This document shows, one piece after another, positions 1 to 5,437 of a stretch of DNA of 7,187 nt. Below the pieces are notes generated by a model. The model ran no database searches, was not told where the DNA came from, and worked only from the letters and a program-made list of their open reading frames with translations. How positions within the stretch are numbered: position 1 is the first letter of the stretch; every line of letters begins with the position of its first letter. Made by a program: the position numbers and the translations under genes. The stretch is from Candidatus Woesearchaeota archaeon. Lineage in GTDB: Archaea > Nanobdellota > Nanobdellia > Woesearchaeales > ARS49. The stretch is from positions 1 through 7,187 of the forward strand of contig JAHWHC010000031.1 in assembly GCA_019323555.1 (NCBI GenBank). Direction: 5' to 3'.

Positions 1-562
1 CAAGCTTTGCATTTTTTGCCTCAAGCCATAATAAAATTATGCATCCAATTATAGACATCAGGCCGACAAGCGCGAAAGTGTAATTAAACCCAATAAACTC
101 AGCAATCGCAGCACCAATGACTGCAGTGACAGCTGTACCCAAGCCAGTCAGGGTTGAGTACAAGCTCCACTCAAAACTCTCGTGGTTCTTATCCAGGTGT
201 GTGCTCCACAGGCCCAGCCAGGTTGGATAAGCCAAACCACTTCCAAGTCCATACAAAATCTGGGCAAAATAGATGTAATAAACATGTCTTGTGAAAATAT
301 AAATAAATGGAACTGTAGCAATCAAGCAGCTGCCGATAAGCAGCCATTTAATCTTGTCATCATGAGAATCAACATACCTTGAAAAAGGCAGCTGAACAAG
401 ACATTTAGTGATAAGAAACAAAGTACTTGCAAGACCTGCAGCAAAAATAGTTCCGCCAACCAAGTTCTCCTTGATAAAGATCGCAAGAATAGGATCTATT
501 AAACCAAAGCCTGTCATGAAGAAAATATCTGAGAACATCAATAGCTTGATAGTGCGATTCAT
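1..562 (-). CDS. MFS transporter, N-terminal half (runs off left edge)
   Basis: An open minus-strand frame of 187 codons starts at ATG 562-560 and has no stop before the window edge, so the C-terminal half is missing. The product is very hydrophobic, with about six predicted helices, as expected for the first half of a 12-helix major facilitator. The loop after helix 2 (residues 61-71, RYVDSHDDK) resembles MFS motif A (GxxxDRxGRR). The stretch YGLGSGLAYPTW near residue 104 looks like a helix-4 segment, followed by an amphipathic loop. The ATG was chosen because a TATA box lies about 28 bp upstream, which puts the transcript start almost at the ATG (leaderless); the frame stays open upstream but offers no other ATG. 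Substrate cannot be told; a small-molecule or drug exporter is possible. Confidence 0.82.
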   Translation of the reverse strand, partial: MNRTIKLLMFSDIFFMTGFGLIDPILAIFIKENLVGGTIFAAGLASTLFLITKCLVQLPFSRYVDSHDDKIKWLLIGSCLIATVPFIYIFTRHVYYIYFAQILYGLGSGLAYPTWLGLWSTHLDKNHESFEWSLYSTLTGLGTAVTAVIGAAIAEFIGFNYTFALVGLMSIIGCIILLWLEAKNAKL

Positions 563-585
563 TCGGGGCTTATTGATTGGTCCGG

Positions 586-603
586 TATATAAACCTTTCT
601 CAG
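586..603 (-). promoter_or_regulatory. TATA box and BRE of the MFS gene
   Basis: Minus-strand TTTATATA (593-586) is preceded by GAAAGG (599-594), a purine-rich BRE-like element. The TATA centre is about 28 bp from the ATG, so transcription should begin at or a few bases before the start codon. The 18 bp 586-603 match 901-918 with one difference. Confidence 0.7.
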
Positions 604-636
604 GAAAACATGTTAAAGGATTTGTAAAGAGAAATG

Positions 637-660
637 GTAAAAAAATAAAAAAAAATTAAA
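637..660 (-). terminator. oligo-T terminator after the DUF378 gene
   Basis: On the minus strand, starting about 11 nt after the stop codon of the small membrane gene, there are two T runs: nine T (655-647) and seven T (645-639). There is no hairpin. Runs like this are the usual archaeal termination signal. It separates this gene from the MFS gene downstream on the same strand. Confidence 0.65.
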
Positions 661-665
661 TAATT

Positions 666-863
666 TTATTTCTTAAATTGTACATATAGCATGTATAGAG
701 CGGATAATCCTACCAAGATGTAAACTATCTTCAGTAGTATTGGGATTGATCCAAAGATCATGTCAACAACGTTCCATCCGCCAATACCTACTAGGCCCCA
801 ATTAAGGCCGCCAATTATTAATAGGACAAAGGCAATCCAGTCCAGTGTTCCCATTTTTGCCAT
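666..863 (-). CDS. DUF378 family small membrane protein
   Basis: The 65-residue protein has two predicted membrane helices (about 8-28 and 40-62) and a short charged tail ending QFKK. The N-terminal part, TLDWIAFVLLIIGGLNWGLVG, carries the recognisable DUF378 (YuzA-like) pattern: a LDW start, GGLNWGLVG in helix 1, and IVYILVGLSALY in helix 2. The family is found in bacteria and archaea and has no established function. The start ATG (863-861) has GAGGTGAT three bases upstream, an eight-base match to the 16S rRNA 3' end, so the later Met4 is not the start. It has its own TATA box and a T-run terminator, so it is probably monocistronic. Its promoter and leader nearly duplicate those of the Cys-rich lipoprotein gene at 1296-1619. 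Confidence 0.88.
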   Translation of the reverse strand: MAKMGTLDWIAFVLLIIGGLNWGLVGIGGWNVVDMIFGSIPILLKIVYILVGLSALYMLYVQFKK

Positions 864-866
864 GAT

Positions 867-874
867 ATCACCTC
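867..874 (-). promoter_or_regulatory. strong Shine-Dalgarno (SD) GAGGTGAT of the DUF378 gene
   Basis: The minus strand reads GAGGTGAT, then ATC, then ATG. The three-base spacing is short, but the same spacing occurs at the GTG start of the gene at 1619, and both depend on pairing that runs through the GAT end of the motif. Confidence 0.8.
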
Positions 875-887
875 ATTTAGGCTATTT

Positions 888-918
888 TTTGCAGTTATAT
901 TATATAAACCTTTCGCAG
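888..918 (-). promoter_or_regulatory. TATA box of the DUF378 gene flanked by CTGCRAA repeats
   Basis: Minus-strand TTTATATA (908-901) is preceded by GAAAGG (914-909). CTGCGAA (918-912) overlaps the BRE side and CTGCAAA (894-888) lies just downstream of the TATA box, their starts 24 bp apart. The expected transcript start is near 880, so the downstream copy falls between TATA box and start site, a place where archaeal repressors often bind. The same arrangement is seen at 1643-1674. Confidence 0.65.
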
Positions 919-928
919 ATTTTGCCTG

Positions 929-961
929 AAAACCCTGAATTTACCACAATCCTGGGGTTTT
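929..961. repeat. small inverted repeat between divergent genes
   Basis: AAAACCC (929-935) and GGGTTTT (955-961) form a 7-bp inverted repeat with a 19-base spacer. A direct GCCTGA pair (924-929 and 965-970) surrounds it. It lies between the promoters of the divergent genes at 863 and 1031, so it could be a binding site, but the stem is short enough to be chance. Confidence 0.3.
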
Positions 962-973
962 AACGCCTGAGTA

Positions 974-1024
974 GAGAAAATTATAAATAGGGCTTTGATT
1001 AAATAACAGAAAAACAGAGGTGAT
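974..1024 (+). promoter_or_regulatory. promoter and SD of the three-helix membrane gene
   Basis: A BRE-like GAGAAAA (974-980) and TATA element TTATAAATA (981-989) predict a start near 1010. GAGGTGAT at 1017-1024 is six bases ahead of the ATG at 1031. The TATA sequence and leader differ from those of the two minus-strand neighbours except for the SD and the two bases after it. Confidence 0.65.
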
Positions 1025-1030
1025 ATTGAA

Positions 1031-1294
1031 ATGGCATTTACAATAAGTACAGTACCAGTGCTAAATCTGGTCTTATGCGTTGCAATACTTGCTCTAGGGT
1101 ATTGGGGCTACAAAGTAAAGAAAAATAAGATGTCTCTTTTTGTTGGCATAGCCTTCGGACTTTTTGGAGTCTCACATTTAGTAGGCATCTTAGGATATGG
1201 CGCAAAACTTGAGAGCATAATGGTAATAGTCAGATTAATAGGATACCTAATAGTGATATTTGCCTTATATACAATAGGAATAAAAAAGAAATAA
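1031..1294 (+). CDS. small three-helix membrane protein, unknown function
   Basis: I do not recognise a named family. The 87-residue product has three predicted membrane helices, at about 8-27, 34-54 and 61-83. The loop between the first two is KVKKNK and the C-terminus is IKKK. By the positive-inside rule the N-terminus is outside and the C-terminus inside. Helix 2 carries a lone His (residue 49) in GVSHLVG, and Cys16 lies in helix 1. There is no signal peptide or catalytic motif. The ATG is fixed by GAGGTGAT six bases upstream. The gene ends one base from the stop codon of the convergent lipoprotein gene. Its size and setting suggest a small envelope protein. Confidence 0.82.
   Translation: MAFTISTVPVLNLVLCVAILALGYWGYKVKKNKMSLFVGIAFGLFGVSHLVGILGYGAKLESIMVIVRLIGYLIVIFALYTIGIKKK
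1282..1287 (-). terminator. possible T-run terminator after the lipoprotein gene
   Basis: Eight bases past the minus-strand stop codon there is a run of six T (1287-1282). It lies inside the 3' coding end of the convergent gene, where the plus strand encodes lysines. The run is short, so this is tentative. Confidence 0.35.
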
Positions 1295-1295
1295 A

Positions 1296-1619
1296 TTAAT
1301 AAGGTAATCTAGGGTCTGAGTGTCCTGGTGTTCTCCAGCAGTAACACTTACAGTCTGATGGATTCTTGCAGGTTACTGAGTAATCCATTACACAGTTTCC
1401 TATTTCCTGCTCAGCCTGAGCAAATGTATCCATTGGCTTGCAGGTTCCCTGCTCAAAACCTTTCTGCATACACATCTTGTGGCATGCATTTGTAGACATA
1501 AATACTATTGGCTGTGCTCCTGGTGTCTCTTGATAAACTGCCTGGCCCTGGCCATACTGCATAGTTGTGCAAGCAGCTGCTAGAAACAAGACCGCCAATG
1601 CGATAAGTATTCTTTTCAC
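1296..1619 (-). CDS. Cys-rich predicted secreted lipoprotein
   Basis: No named family recognised. The 107-residue product begins with a short basic stretch (MKR), a hydrophobic core and LFLAAAC, a lipobox-like cleavage site with Cys17 as the likely lipidated residue. A Gln/Gly-rich linker (18-40) follows. The outer domain holds eight more Cys, at 46, 50, 60, 76, 84, 90, 92 and 94, an even number that fits four disulfides or metal binding. Residues 46-60 read C-x3-C-x3-GF-x2-G-x-C, the spacing seen in plant defensins, and the protein ends with CKCYC near the C-terminus. The start is GTG, supported by GAGGTGAT three bases upstream exactly as in the DUF378 gene. Its promoter nearly duplicates that of the DUF378 gene, suggesting shared control. 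Confidence 0.82.
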   Translation of the reverse strand: MKRILIALAVLFLAAACTTMQYGQGQAVYQETPGAQPIVFMSTNACHKMCMQKGFEQGTCKPMDTFAQAEQEIGNCVMDYSVTCKNPSDCKCYCWRTPGHSDPRLPY

Positions 1620-1622
1620 AAT

Positions 1623-1630
1623 ATCACCTC
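1623..1630 (-). promoter_or_regulatory. Shine-Dalgarno (SD) that fixes the GTG start of the lipoprotein gene
   Basis: The minus strand reads GAGGTGAT, ATT, then GTG. No in-frame ATG lies close by, and the spacing is identical to that of the neighbouring DUF378 gene, so the GTG is the start. Confidence 0.8.
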
Positions 1631-1642
1631 GTTTATGCTATA

Positions 1643-1674
1643 TTTGCAGTTATGAGTATATAAATTTTTTGCAG
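1643..1674 (-). promoter_or_regulatory. TATA box of the lipoprotein gene flanked by CTGCAAA repeats
   Basis: Minus-strand TTTATATA (1664-1657) has CTGCAAA on each side, at 1674-1668 and 1649-1643, 25 bp apart. The distance from TATA box to start codon is 37 bases, as in the DUF378 gene. About 30 of the 37 leader positions match that gene when one gap is allowed. The TATA box of the divergent nucleotidyltransferase gene begins 17 bp away. Confidence 0.65.
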
Positions 1675-1680
1675 AAATCA

Positions 1681-1687
1681 TATAAAT
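1681..1687 (+). promoter_or_regulatory. TATA box of the nucleotidyltransferase gene (leaderless)
   Basis: TATAAAT is centred about 25 bp before the ATG at 1709, which places the transcript start at the start codon. No SD lies in the usual window, which fits a leaderless mRNA. Confidence 0.6.
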
Positions 1688-1708
1688 CGCGGTAGATTCT
1701 GCACCAGT

Positions 1709-2470
1709 ATGAACATAGAAGCCGCAAAAAGAAGGAAACTCGCAGGCAGGCTTGCGAAAAAGATGCAGGACATGGTTACAGGAGTCCTGCTGGCAGGTTC
1801 TGTTGCCTTTGCACCAGAAGCAGTCACAACTGACTCAGACATAGACCTGATTGCAGTCACGCCGTTTGGAAGGACTAACTTCAAGGGACTTTATGATGCA
1901 CTAGGGCACCCGTATGAGCCAAAGCTGGCTGAATATGCGAGAGATGAATTGTTTGGAAATTTTACACTAGACTGGGATGTGGAAGAAATCACAGTGCAAC
2001 TGCATGTATGGAGCCTTGATGCCTTTGCAGATGCAGTGAACCTTGAAGCATATCAGAGAAGATTCGCAAGAAGACAGTATCATGCGCAGTTAAACTGCGC
2101 GCGGCCACAGGAAGTATTGCGTAATCTCAAGGGAGAAGAGGTAATCATCGAAAGAACGCCAATCGCAAACCTGAATGAAGATAAAATAATTCCATTATAT
2201 GTCTGCTATGAAGATAGGAGCGGGATTTACTTGGGCGTGCCTGCAACAAACCTATTGCTTGAGCCAATGGTATTATGCCAAAAAGGAGATTACGTATCAA
2301 GCGGCATAAGCTACTTCAAGGCAGGACTGGCTAAAAAAATAAGAAAAAAACACTGCGATAAACCAAATACTGTTTCTCTATTCAATGCACTAACAGAGAG
2401 AATACAAGCAAAAATACGCCCTGACTTGCGGAGCAGACTAGATAACCTTCTAAGAAACCCAAACACTTAA
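1709..2470 (+). CDS. nucleotidyltransferase-fold protein
   Basis: The 253-residue soluble protein has a Pol-beta type nucleotidyltransferase core. GVLLAGSVAFAPEAV (25-39) is the glycine-serine loop, and SDIDL (43-47) gives the paired metal-binding acids Asp44 and Asp46. The usual spacing from GS to SD is stretched by about two residues. The next core strand (TVQLHVWS, 95-102) has Gln and His where a third acidic residue is normally found, so catalysis may be altered or lost, or the acid lies elsewhere. The C-terminal half (about 130-253) is mixed helix and strand, with basic stretches AKKIRKKH near 208 and KIRPDLRSR near 235. Relatives transfer nucleotides to proteins, drugs or RNA; the substrate here cannot be told. 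No HepT-like partner lies beside it. The start follows from the TATA spacing. Confidence 0.72.
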   Translation: MNIEAAKRRKLAGRLAKKMQDMVTGVLLAGSVAFAPEAVTTDSDIDLIAVTPFGRTNFKGLYDALGHPYEPKLAEYARDELFGNFTLDWDVEEITVQLHVWSLDAFADAVNLEAYQRRFARRQYHAQLNCARPQEVLRNLKGEEVIIERTPIANLNEDKIIPLYVCYEDRSGIYLGVPATNLLLEPMVLCQKGDYVSSGISYFKAGLAKKIRKKHCDKPNTVSLFNALTERIQAKIRPDLRSRLDNLLRNPNT

Positions 2471-2474
2471 AAAG
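2466..2474 (+). promoter_or_regulatory. possible weak promoter of the FKBP gene
   Basis: CTTAAAAAG is AT-rich and lies about 25 bp before a plausible start near 2495, just ahead of the SD. It is a poor TATA match, and read-through from the upstream gene 38 bp away is equally possible. Confidence 0.25.
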
Positions 2475-2495
2475 AATGAATGGGTAGCACTTCCT

Positions 2496-2504
2496 GGAGT
2501 TGAT
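2496..2504 (+). promoter_or_regulatory. Shine-Dalgarno (SD) that decides the FKBP start
   Basis: GGAGTTGAT differs by one base from the full anti-SD match GGAGGTGAT and ends four bases before ATG 2509. The alternative TTG at 2500 lies inside this SD and so is unlikely to be used. Confidence 0.65.
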
Positions 2505-2508
2505 ATAT

Positions 2509-2934
2509 ATGGCTATTAAGAAAGGAGACACAATAAAAGTTGAATATGAAGGAAAACTAGAAAGCGGGGAAATCTTTGACAGCTCTAAGAACCATGGACA
2601 GCCTTTGGAATTTGAGGTAGGTTCTGGACAGTTAATCAAGGGATTTGATGAAGCTGTAGTTGGCATGAACAAAGGGGAAGAGAAAGAGGTCACTCTTGAA
2701 CCAAAAGATGCTTATGGAGATCCTAATCCGCAATTAATCAAGACAGTCCCAAGAGACAAGATAGGCATAGAGCAAGAGCTGAAGCCAGGACAGATATTAG
2801 GAGTGGCCTTGCCAAGCGGAGCCCAATTTCCAGCAAAAATAATAGAAGTTAATGAAAAGGAAATAAAGATGGACATGAACCATCCCTTGGCTGGAAAAAA
2901 ATTGATATTCAAGATCAAAATAATTGAATGTTAA
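2509..2934 (+). CDS. SlyD-like FKBP peptidyl-prolyl cis-trans isomerase
   Basis: A 141-residue cytosolic protein catalysing proline isomerisation, with chaperone activity known for this family. The FKBP core is split as in SlyD and archaeal short FKBPs. Residues 1-64 include VEYEGKLESGEIFDSS and the LIKGFDEAVVGM flap, with PKDAYGDPN after it. An insert-in-flap chaperone domain covers about 70-120. The core closes with MDMNHPLAGKKLIFKIKI (121-138). There is no His-rich metal-binding tail, unlike E. coli SlyD; the chain ends at Cys141. Start at ATG 2509 (MAIKKGDTIKV) is preferred over TTG 2500 because of the SD and because family members begin this way. The zinc-ribbon gene follows after three bases, so the two are probably one operon. 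Confidence 0.92.
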   Translation: MAIKKGDTIKVEYEGKLESGEIFDSSKNHGQPLEFEVGSGQLIKGFDEAVVGMNKGEEKEVTLEPKDAYGDPNPQLIKTVPRDKIGIEQELKPGQILGVALPSGAQFPAKIIEVNEKEIKMDMNHPLAGKKLIFKIKIIEC

Positions 2935-2937
2935 CTA

Positions 2938-3231
2938 ATGGCAATAAGATTCAAGCAGAAATGCAATAAATGCAAACAGAACTATGTAACAATCTCTCAC
3001 AGGCAGAGATACGCAATATGCTATGACTGCCAGAAGCCAGAGATGCAGGGAGAAATAAAAGACCCTAAGATGAAAAAACTGTTTGACATTCCAGAAGAAT
3101 TCTATAAGGACAATATCTTCTTAAGAAACATCAAGGTAAATTATTTGCGATACGGCAACCTGACAGAGAAACAAATAGAGGCTTTCAAGAAGACTGTGAA
3201 AAAGCTTAAAGAAGAAAAAAAACAATCATAA
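2938..3231 (+). CDS. small zinc-ribbon protein, unknown function
   Basis: The 97-residue protein carries two CxxC knuckles, Cys9/Cys12 and Cys28/Cys31, separated by 15 residues, a zinc ribbon likely to bind one Zn2+. The rest is basic and helical: a DPKMKKLFDIPEEFYKDN segment, then LRNIKVNYLRYGNLTEKQIE, and a lysine-rich end. The basic surface suggests contact with RNA, DNA or the ribosome, but this is inference. I do not recognise a functional name. The start ATG is three bases after the FKBP stop codon with no clear SD, so translation may be coupled to the FKBP gene. Its last six bases overlap the stop end of the convergent copA gene. Confidence 0.82.
   Translation: MAIRFKQKCNKCKQNYVTISHRQRYAICYDCQKPEMQGEIKDPKMKKLFDIPEEFYKDNIFLRNIKVNYLRYGNLTEKQIEAFKKTVKKLKEEKKQS
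3215..3222 (-). terminator. T-run terminator of the copper operon
   Basis: Eight T on the minus strand begin four bases after the copA stop codon. The run is encoded inside the 3' end of the convergent zinc-ribbon gene, as lysine codons on the plus strand. T runs without a hairpin are the usual archaeal signal. Confidence 0.5.
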
Positions 3232-5409
3232 TTTCTTGAGTTTTAACAGCAAAGAGTTTGTGACAACACTAACAGAACTTAATGCCATTGCTCCACCTGC
3301 AATCATCGGATTAAGCAGCCAGCCTGTCCAAGGATACAGCACTCCTGCAGCAATAGGTATGCCCAAGGTATTATAGAAAAGAGCCCAGAACATATTCTGT
3401 TTTATTTTTGACATAGTCATCTTGCTGAGCTTAACTGCCTTGACAGCATCTATTAAATCATCTCGCATCAACACAATATCGCCAGTCTCCATTGCAACAT
3501 CTGTGCCAGAACCCATTGCAATACCAATATCTGCCTGTGCCAGAGCAGGAGCATCATTAATACCATCACCTGCCATTGCCACTTTTCCTTTTTTCTGCAA
3601 CTTCTTCACATAGCCTGTCTTTTCTTGAGGCAGCACATCAGCAAAATAATGCGTTATCCCAACTTTCTTAGCTATTGCCTTGGCAGTACGCGCATTATCG
3701 CCAGTTATCATATATACAGTAATGCCCAACTCTTTAAATTGACGTATTGCCTCAGGAGAGCTTTCTTTAATCGTATCTGCAACTGCAATCAGCCCGATTA
3801 GTTTCTTGCCCTCTGCAAGAATCATGACTGTCTTGCCCTGTTCTTCCAGCTTGTGTATCGTGCTTGCTTTTGACTTAATACCGATTTTGTAATGTTTCAT
3901 TAATTTTGCATTGCCAAAATAATACTTCTTTTTTGCGATTGCGGCAGTGATACCCTGGCCAGGAAGGGCCTTGAATCCTGTAACTTTCTTGAACTGTATC
4001 TTCGTCTGCTTTGTCTTTTTGACAATTGCATCTGCCAAAGGATGCTCGCTGTCTTTCTCAATACTTCCTGCGATTGTAAGCAGCTGCTTCTCACTTATTT
4101 TTCCACTAGGGAGTATGTCTGTCACTTCTGGCAGACCTTTTGTTATTGTGCCTGTTTTGTCAAGCACTATTGTCTTAATCTTATGTGTTGTTTCTAGTGC
4201 TTCTCCGCCTTTGATAAGTATACCATTACTTGCACCTTTTCCTGTGCCAACCATGATTGCAGTGGGCGTTGCCAAGCCCAAAGCACAAGGGCATGCAATA
4301 ACAAGAACTGCAACACTAGCTATCAAGGAAAAACTAAATTCAGCACCTGCGGCAAAATACCACACAACAAATGTTCCTACTGCAATTATCAAAACAGCAG
4401 GCACAAAATAAGCAGAAACAACATCTGCAAACCTTTGAATAGGGGCCTTGCTTCCCTGCGCTTCTTCTATTAATTTGATTATGCGCGCTAGCGTGGTGTT
4501 TGCACCAACTTTTGTTGCCTTGAACTTAAACGCACCATGCTTGTTAATTGTGGCGCCTATGACTGCATCTCCTTTCTTTTTTTCCACAGGAATGCTCTCG
4601 CCAGTAACCATGCTTTCATCAATAGAGGAATGCCCTTCAGTAATCACGCCATCTACTGGTATTTTTTCGCCAGGCTTTACTAAAACAATATCCCCAACCT
4701 GCACTTCATCAACATTTATCTGTATTTCCTTTCCTTTTCTTATCACAGTAGCAATCTTTGGCCTTAGACCAATCAATTTCTTAATTGCTTCAGAGGTCTT
4801 TCCTTTAGCCTTTTCCTCAAGATACCTTCCAAAAATAACAATAGTTATCAAAACAGCACTTGCCTCAAAATAAACATGACCTCCTGCAAATATCGCGTAG
4901 ATGCTATAAAAATAAGCAGCAGAGGTGCCCATAACAATCAATGTGTCCATGTTTGCAGAGAGGCCTTTAAGAGCATTAAATGCACTCTTATACATAGGCC
5001 AAGCAACAATGAACTGCACCGGCGTTGCCAGAATCCACATTATTATCTCTTGATAAGGCAGTAATGGAGACTTCATGAAAAACATGCCCAGAATAAACAC
5101 AGGAATTGCGAATAAAAGACTTAGATAGAAACGCTTCTTGACACTAGCAAGTGCTTTCTGTCTTTTTTTGGCTTCTTTATCATAATCTGCAGTGTCTGCG
5201 GATTCTTGCGCACCATATCCCTTGCTTTTCACAGCCTTAATCAGTTTTGCAACACTGATTTGATTCTCATCAAATTCAATGGTGGCTTTACCTGTTGTAA
5301 AATTCACATTAGCTTTACTGACTCCCTCTAACTTGTCTAGAGTCTTGTTTATGACTGCAGAACAGCTGGCACAGTGCATGCCGGTAATATCCAGTTGCGT
5401 TTTCCTCAT
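3226..5409 (-). CDS. copA: Cu(I)-exporting P-type ATPase (class IB-1)
   Basis: A complete 727-residue ATP-driven exporter of Cu(I), possibly also Ag(I), in the cytoplasmic membrane. One N-terminal HMA domain (1-68) carries GMHCASC (Cys13, Cys16). Two helices precede a second pair; the actuator domain has TGES (269-272). The transport site is CPC (373-375) in helix 6. DKTGT (417-421) holds the phosphorylated Asp417. The nucleotide domain shows HP (456-457) and GQG (484-486), then TGDN (569-572) and GDGINDAP (614-621). Helix 7 has Tyr679-Asn680 and helix 8 Met708-x-x-Ser711-Ser712, which with CPC define the Cu(I) subgroup. All key residues are intact. Start ATG has AGAGGT eight bases upstream. 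It is the last gene of the copper operon, 28 bases after the fusion gene. Confidence 0.96.
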   Translation of the reverse strand: MRKTQLDITGMHCASCSAVINKTLDKLEGVSKANVNFTTGKATIEFDENQISVAKLIKAVKSKGYGAQESADTADYDKEAKKRQKALASVKKRFYLSLLFAIPVFILGMFFMKSPLLPYQEIIMWILATPVQFIVAWPMYKSAFNALKGLSANMDTLIVMGTSAAYFYSIYAIFAGGHVYFEASAVLITIVIFGRYLEEKAKGKTSEAIKKLIGLRPKIATVIRKGKEIQINVDEVQVGDIVLVKPGEKIPVDGVITEGHSSIDESMVTGESIPVEKKKGDAVIGATINKHGAFKFKATKVGANTTLARIIKLIEEAQGSKAPIQRFADVVSAYFVPAVLIIAVGTFVVWYFAAGAEFSFSLIASVAVLVIACPCALGLATPTAIMVGTGKGASNGILIKGGEALETTHKIKTIVLDKTGTITKGLPEVTDILPSGKISEKQLLTIAGSIEKDSEHPLADAIVKKTKQTKIQFKKVTGFKALPGQGITAAIAKKKYYFGNAKLMKHYKIGIKSKASTIHKLEEQGKTVMILAEGKKLIGLIAVADTIKESSPEAIRQFKELGITVYMITGDNARTAKAIAKKVGITHYFADVLPQEKTGYVKKLQKKGKVAMAGDGINDAPALAQADIGIAMGSGTDVAMETGDIVLMRDDLIDAVKAVKLSKMTMSKIKQNMFWALFYNTLGIPIAAGVLYPWTGWLLNPMIAGGAMALSSVSVVTNSLLLKLKKL

Positions 5410-5417
5410 TTTTATAT

Positions 5418-5423
5418 ACCTCT
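5418..5423 (-). promoter_or_regulatory. ribosome binding site of copA
   Basis: Minus-strand AGAGGT, with eight bases to the ATG (5409). The spacer TATATAAA looks like a TATA box but is too near the start codon to serve this gene. Confidence 0.6.
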
Positions 5424-5437
5424 AAGCACAGGTTATA

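Noticed and set aside
182..659. Plus-strand open frames at 182-382 and 408-659
   Set aside because: They lie opposite the MFS transporter gene and its upstream region, have no promoter or SD, and their translations are low-complexity without domain features. The minus-strand frame explains the first region; the second is partly promoter and terminator DNA.
1709..2470. MNT/HepT-type toxin-antitoxin module
   Set aside because: The protein is about twice the length of a minimal MNT antitoxin and has no HepT-like gene next to it; the neighbours are an FKBP and a divergent lipoprotein.
2500..2508. TTG start adding MIY to the FKBP protein
   Set aside because: The TTG is inside the SD GGAGTTGAT; ATG 2509 has correct spacing and matches the usual family N-terminus.
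2382..2918. Minus-strand frames opposite the nucleotidyltransferase end and the FKBP gene
   Set aside because: They are antisense shadows of a well-supported FKBP gene and lack start signals.
3947..4873. Plus-strand open frames at 3947-4411 and 4448-4873
   Set aside because: They are fully antisense to copA, whose motifs are all intact. Their hydrophobic, Ser/Pro-rich translations are typical of the reverse strand of membrane-protein coding DNA.
5409..5417. TATATAAAA just before the copA ATG as an internal promoter
   Set aside because: It ends at the start codon, so transcription would start about 25 bp inside copA. It is better read as the AT-rich spacer after the SD.
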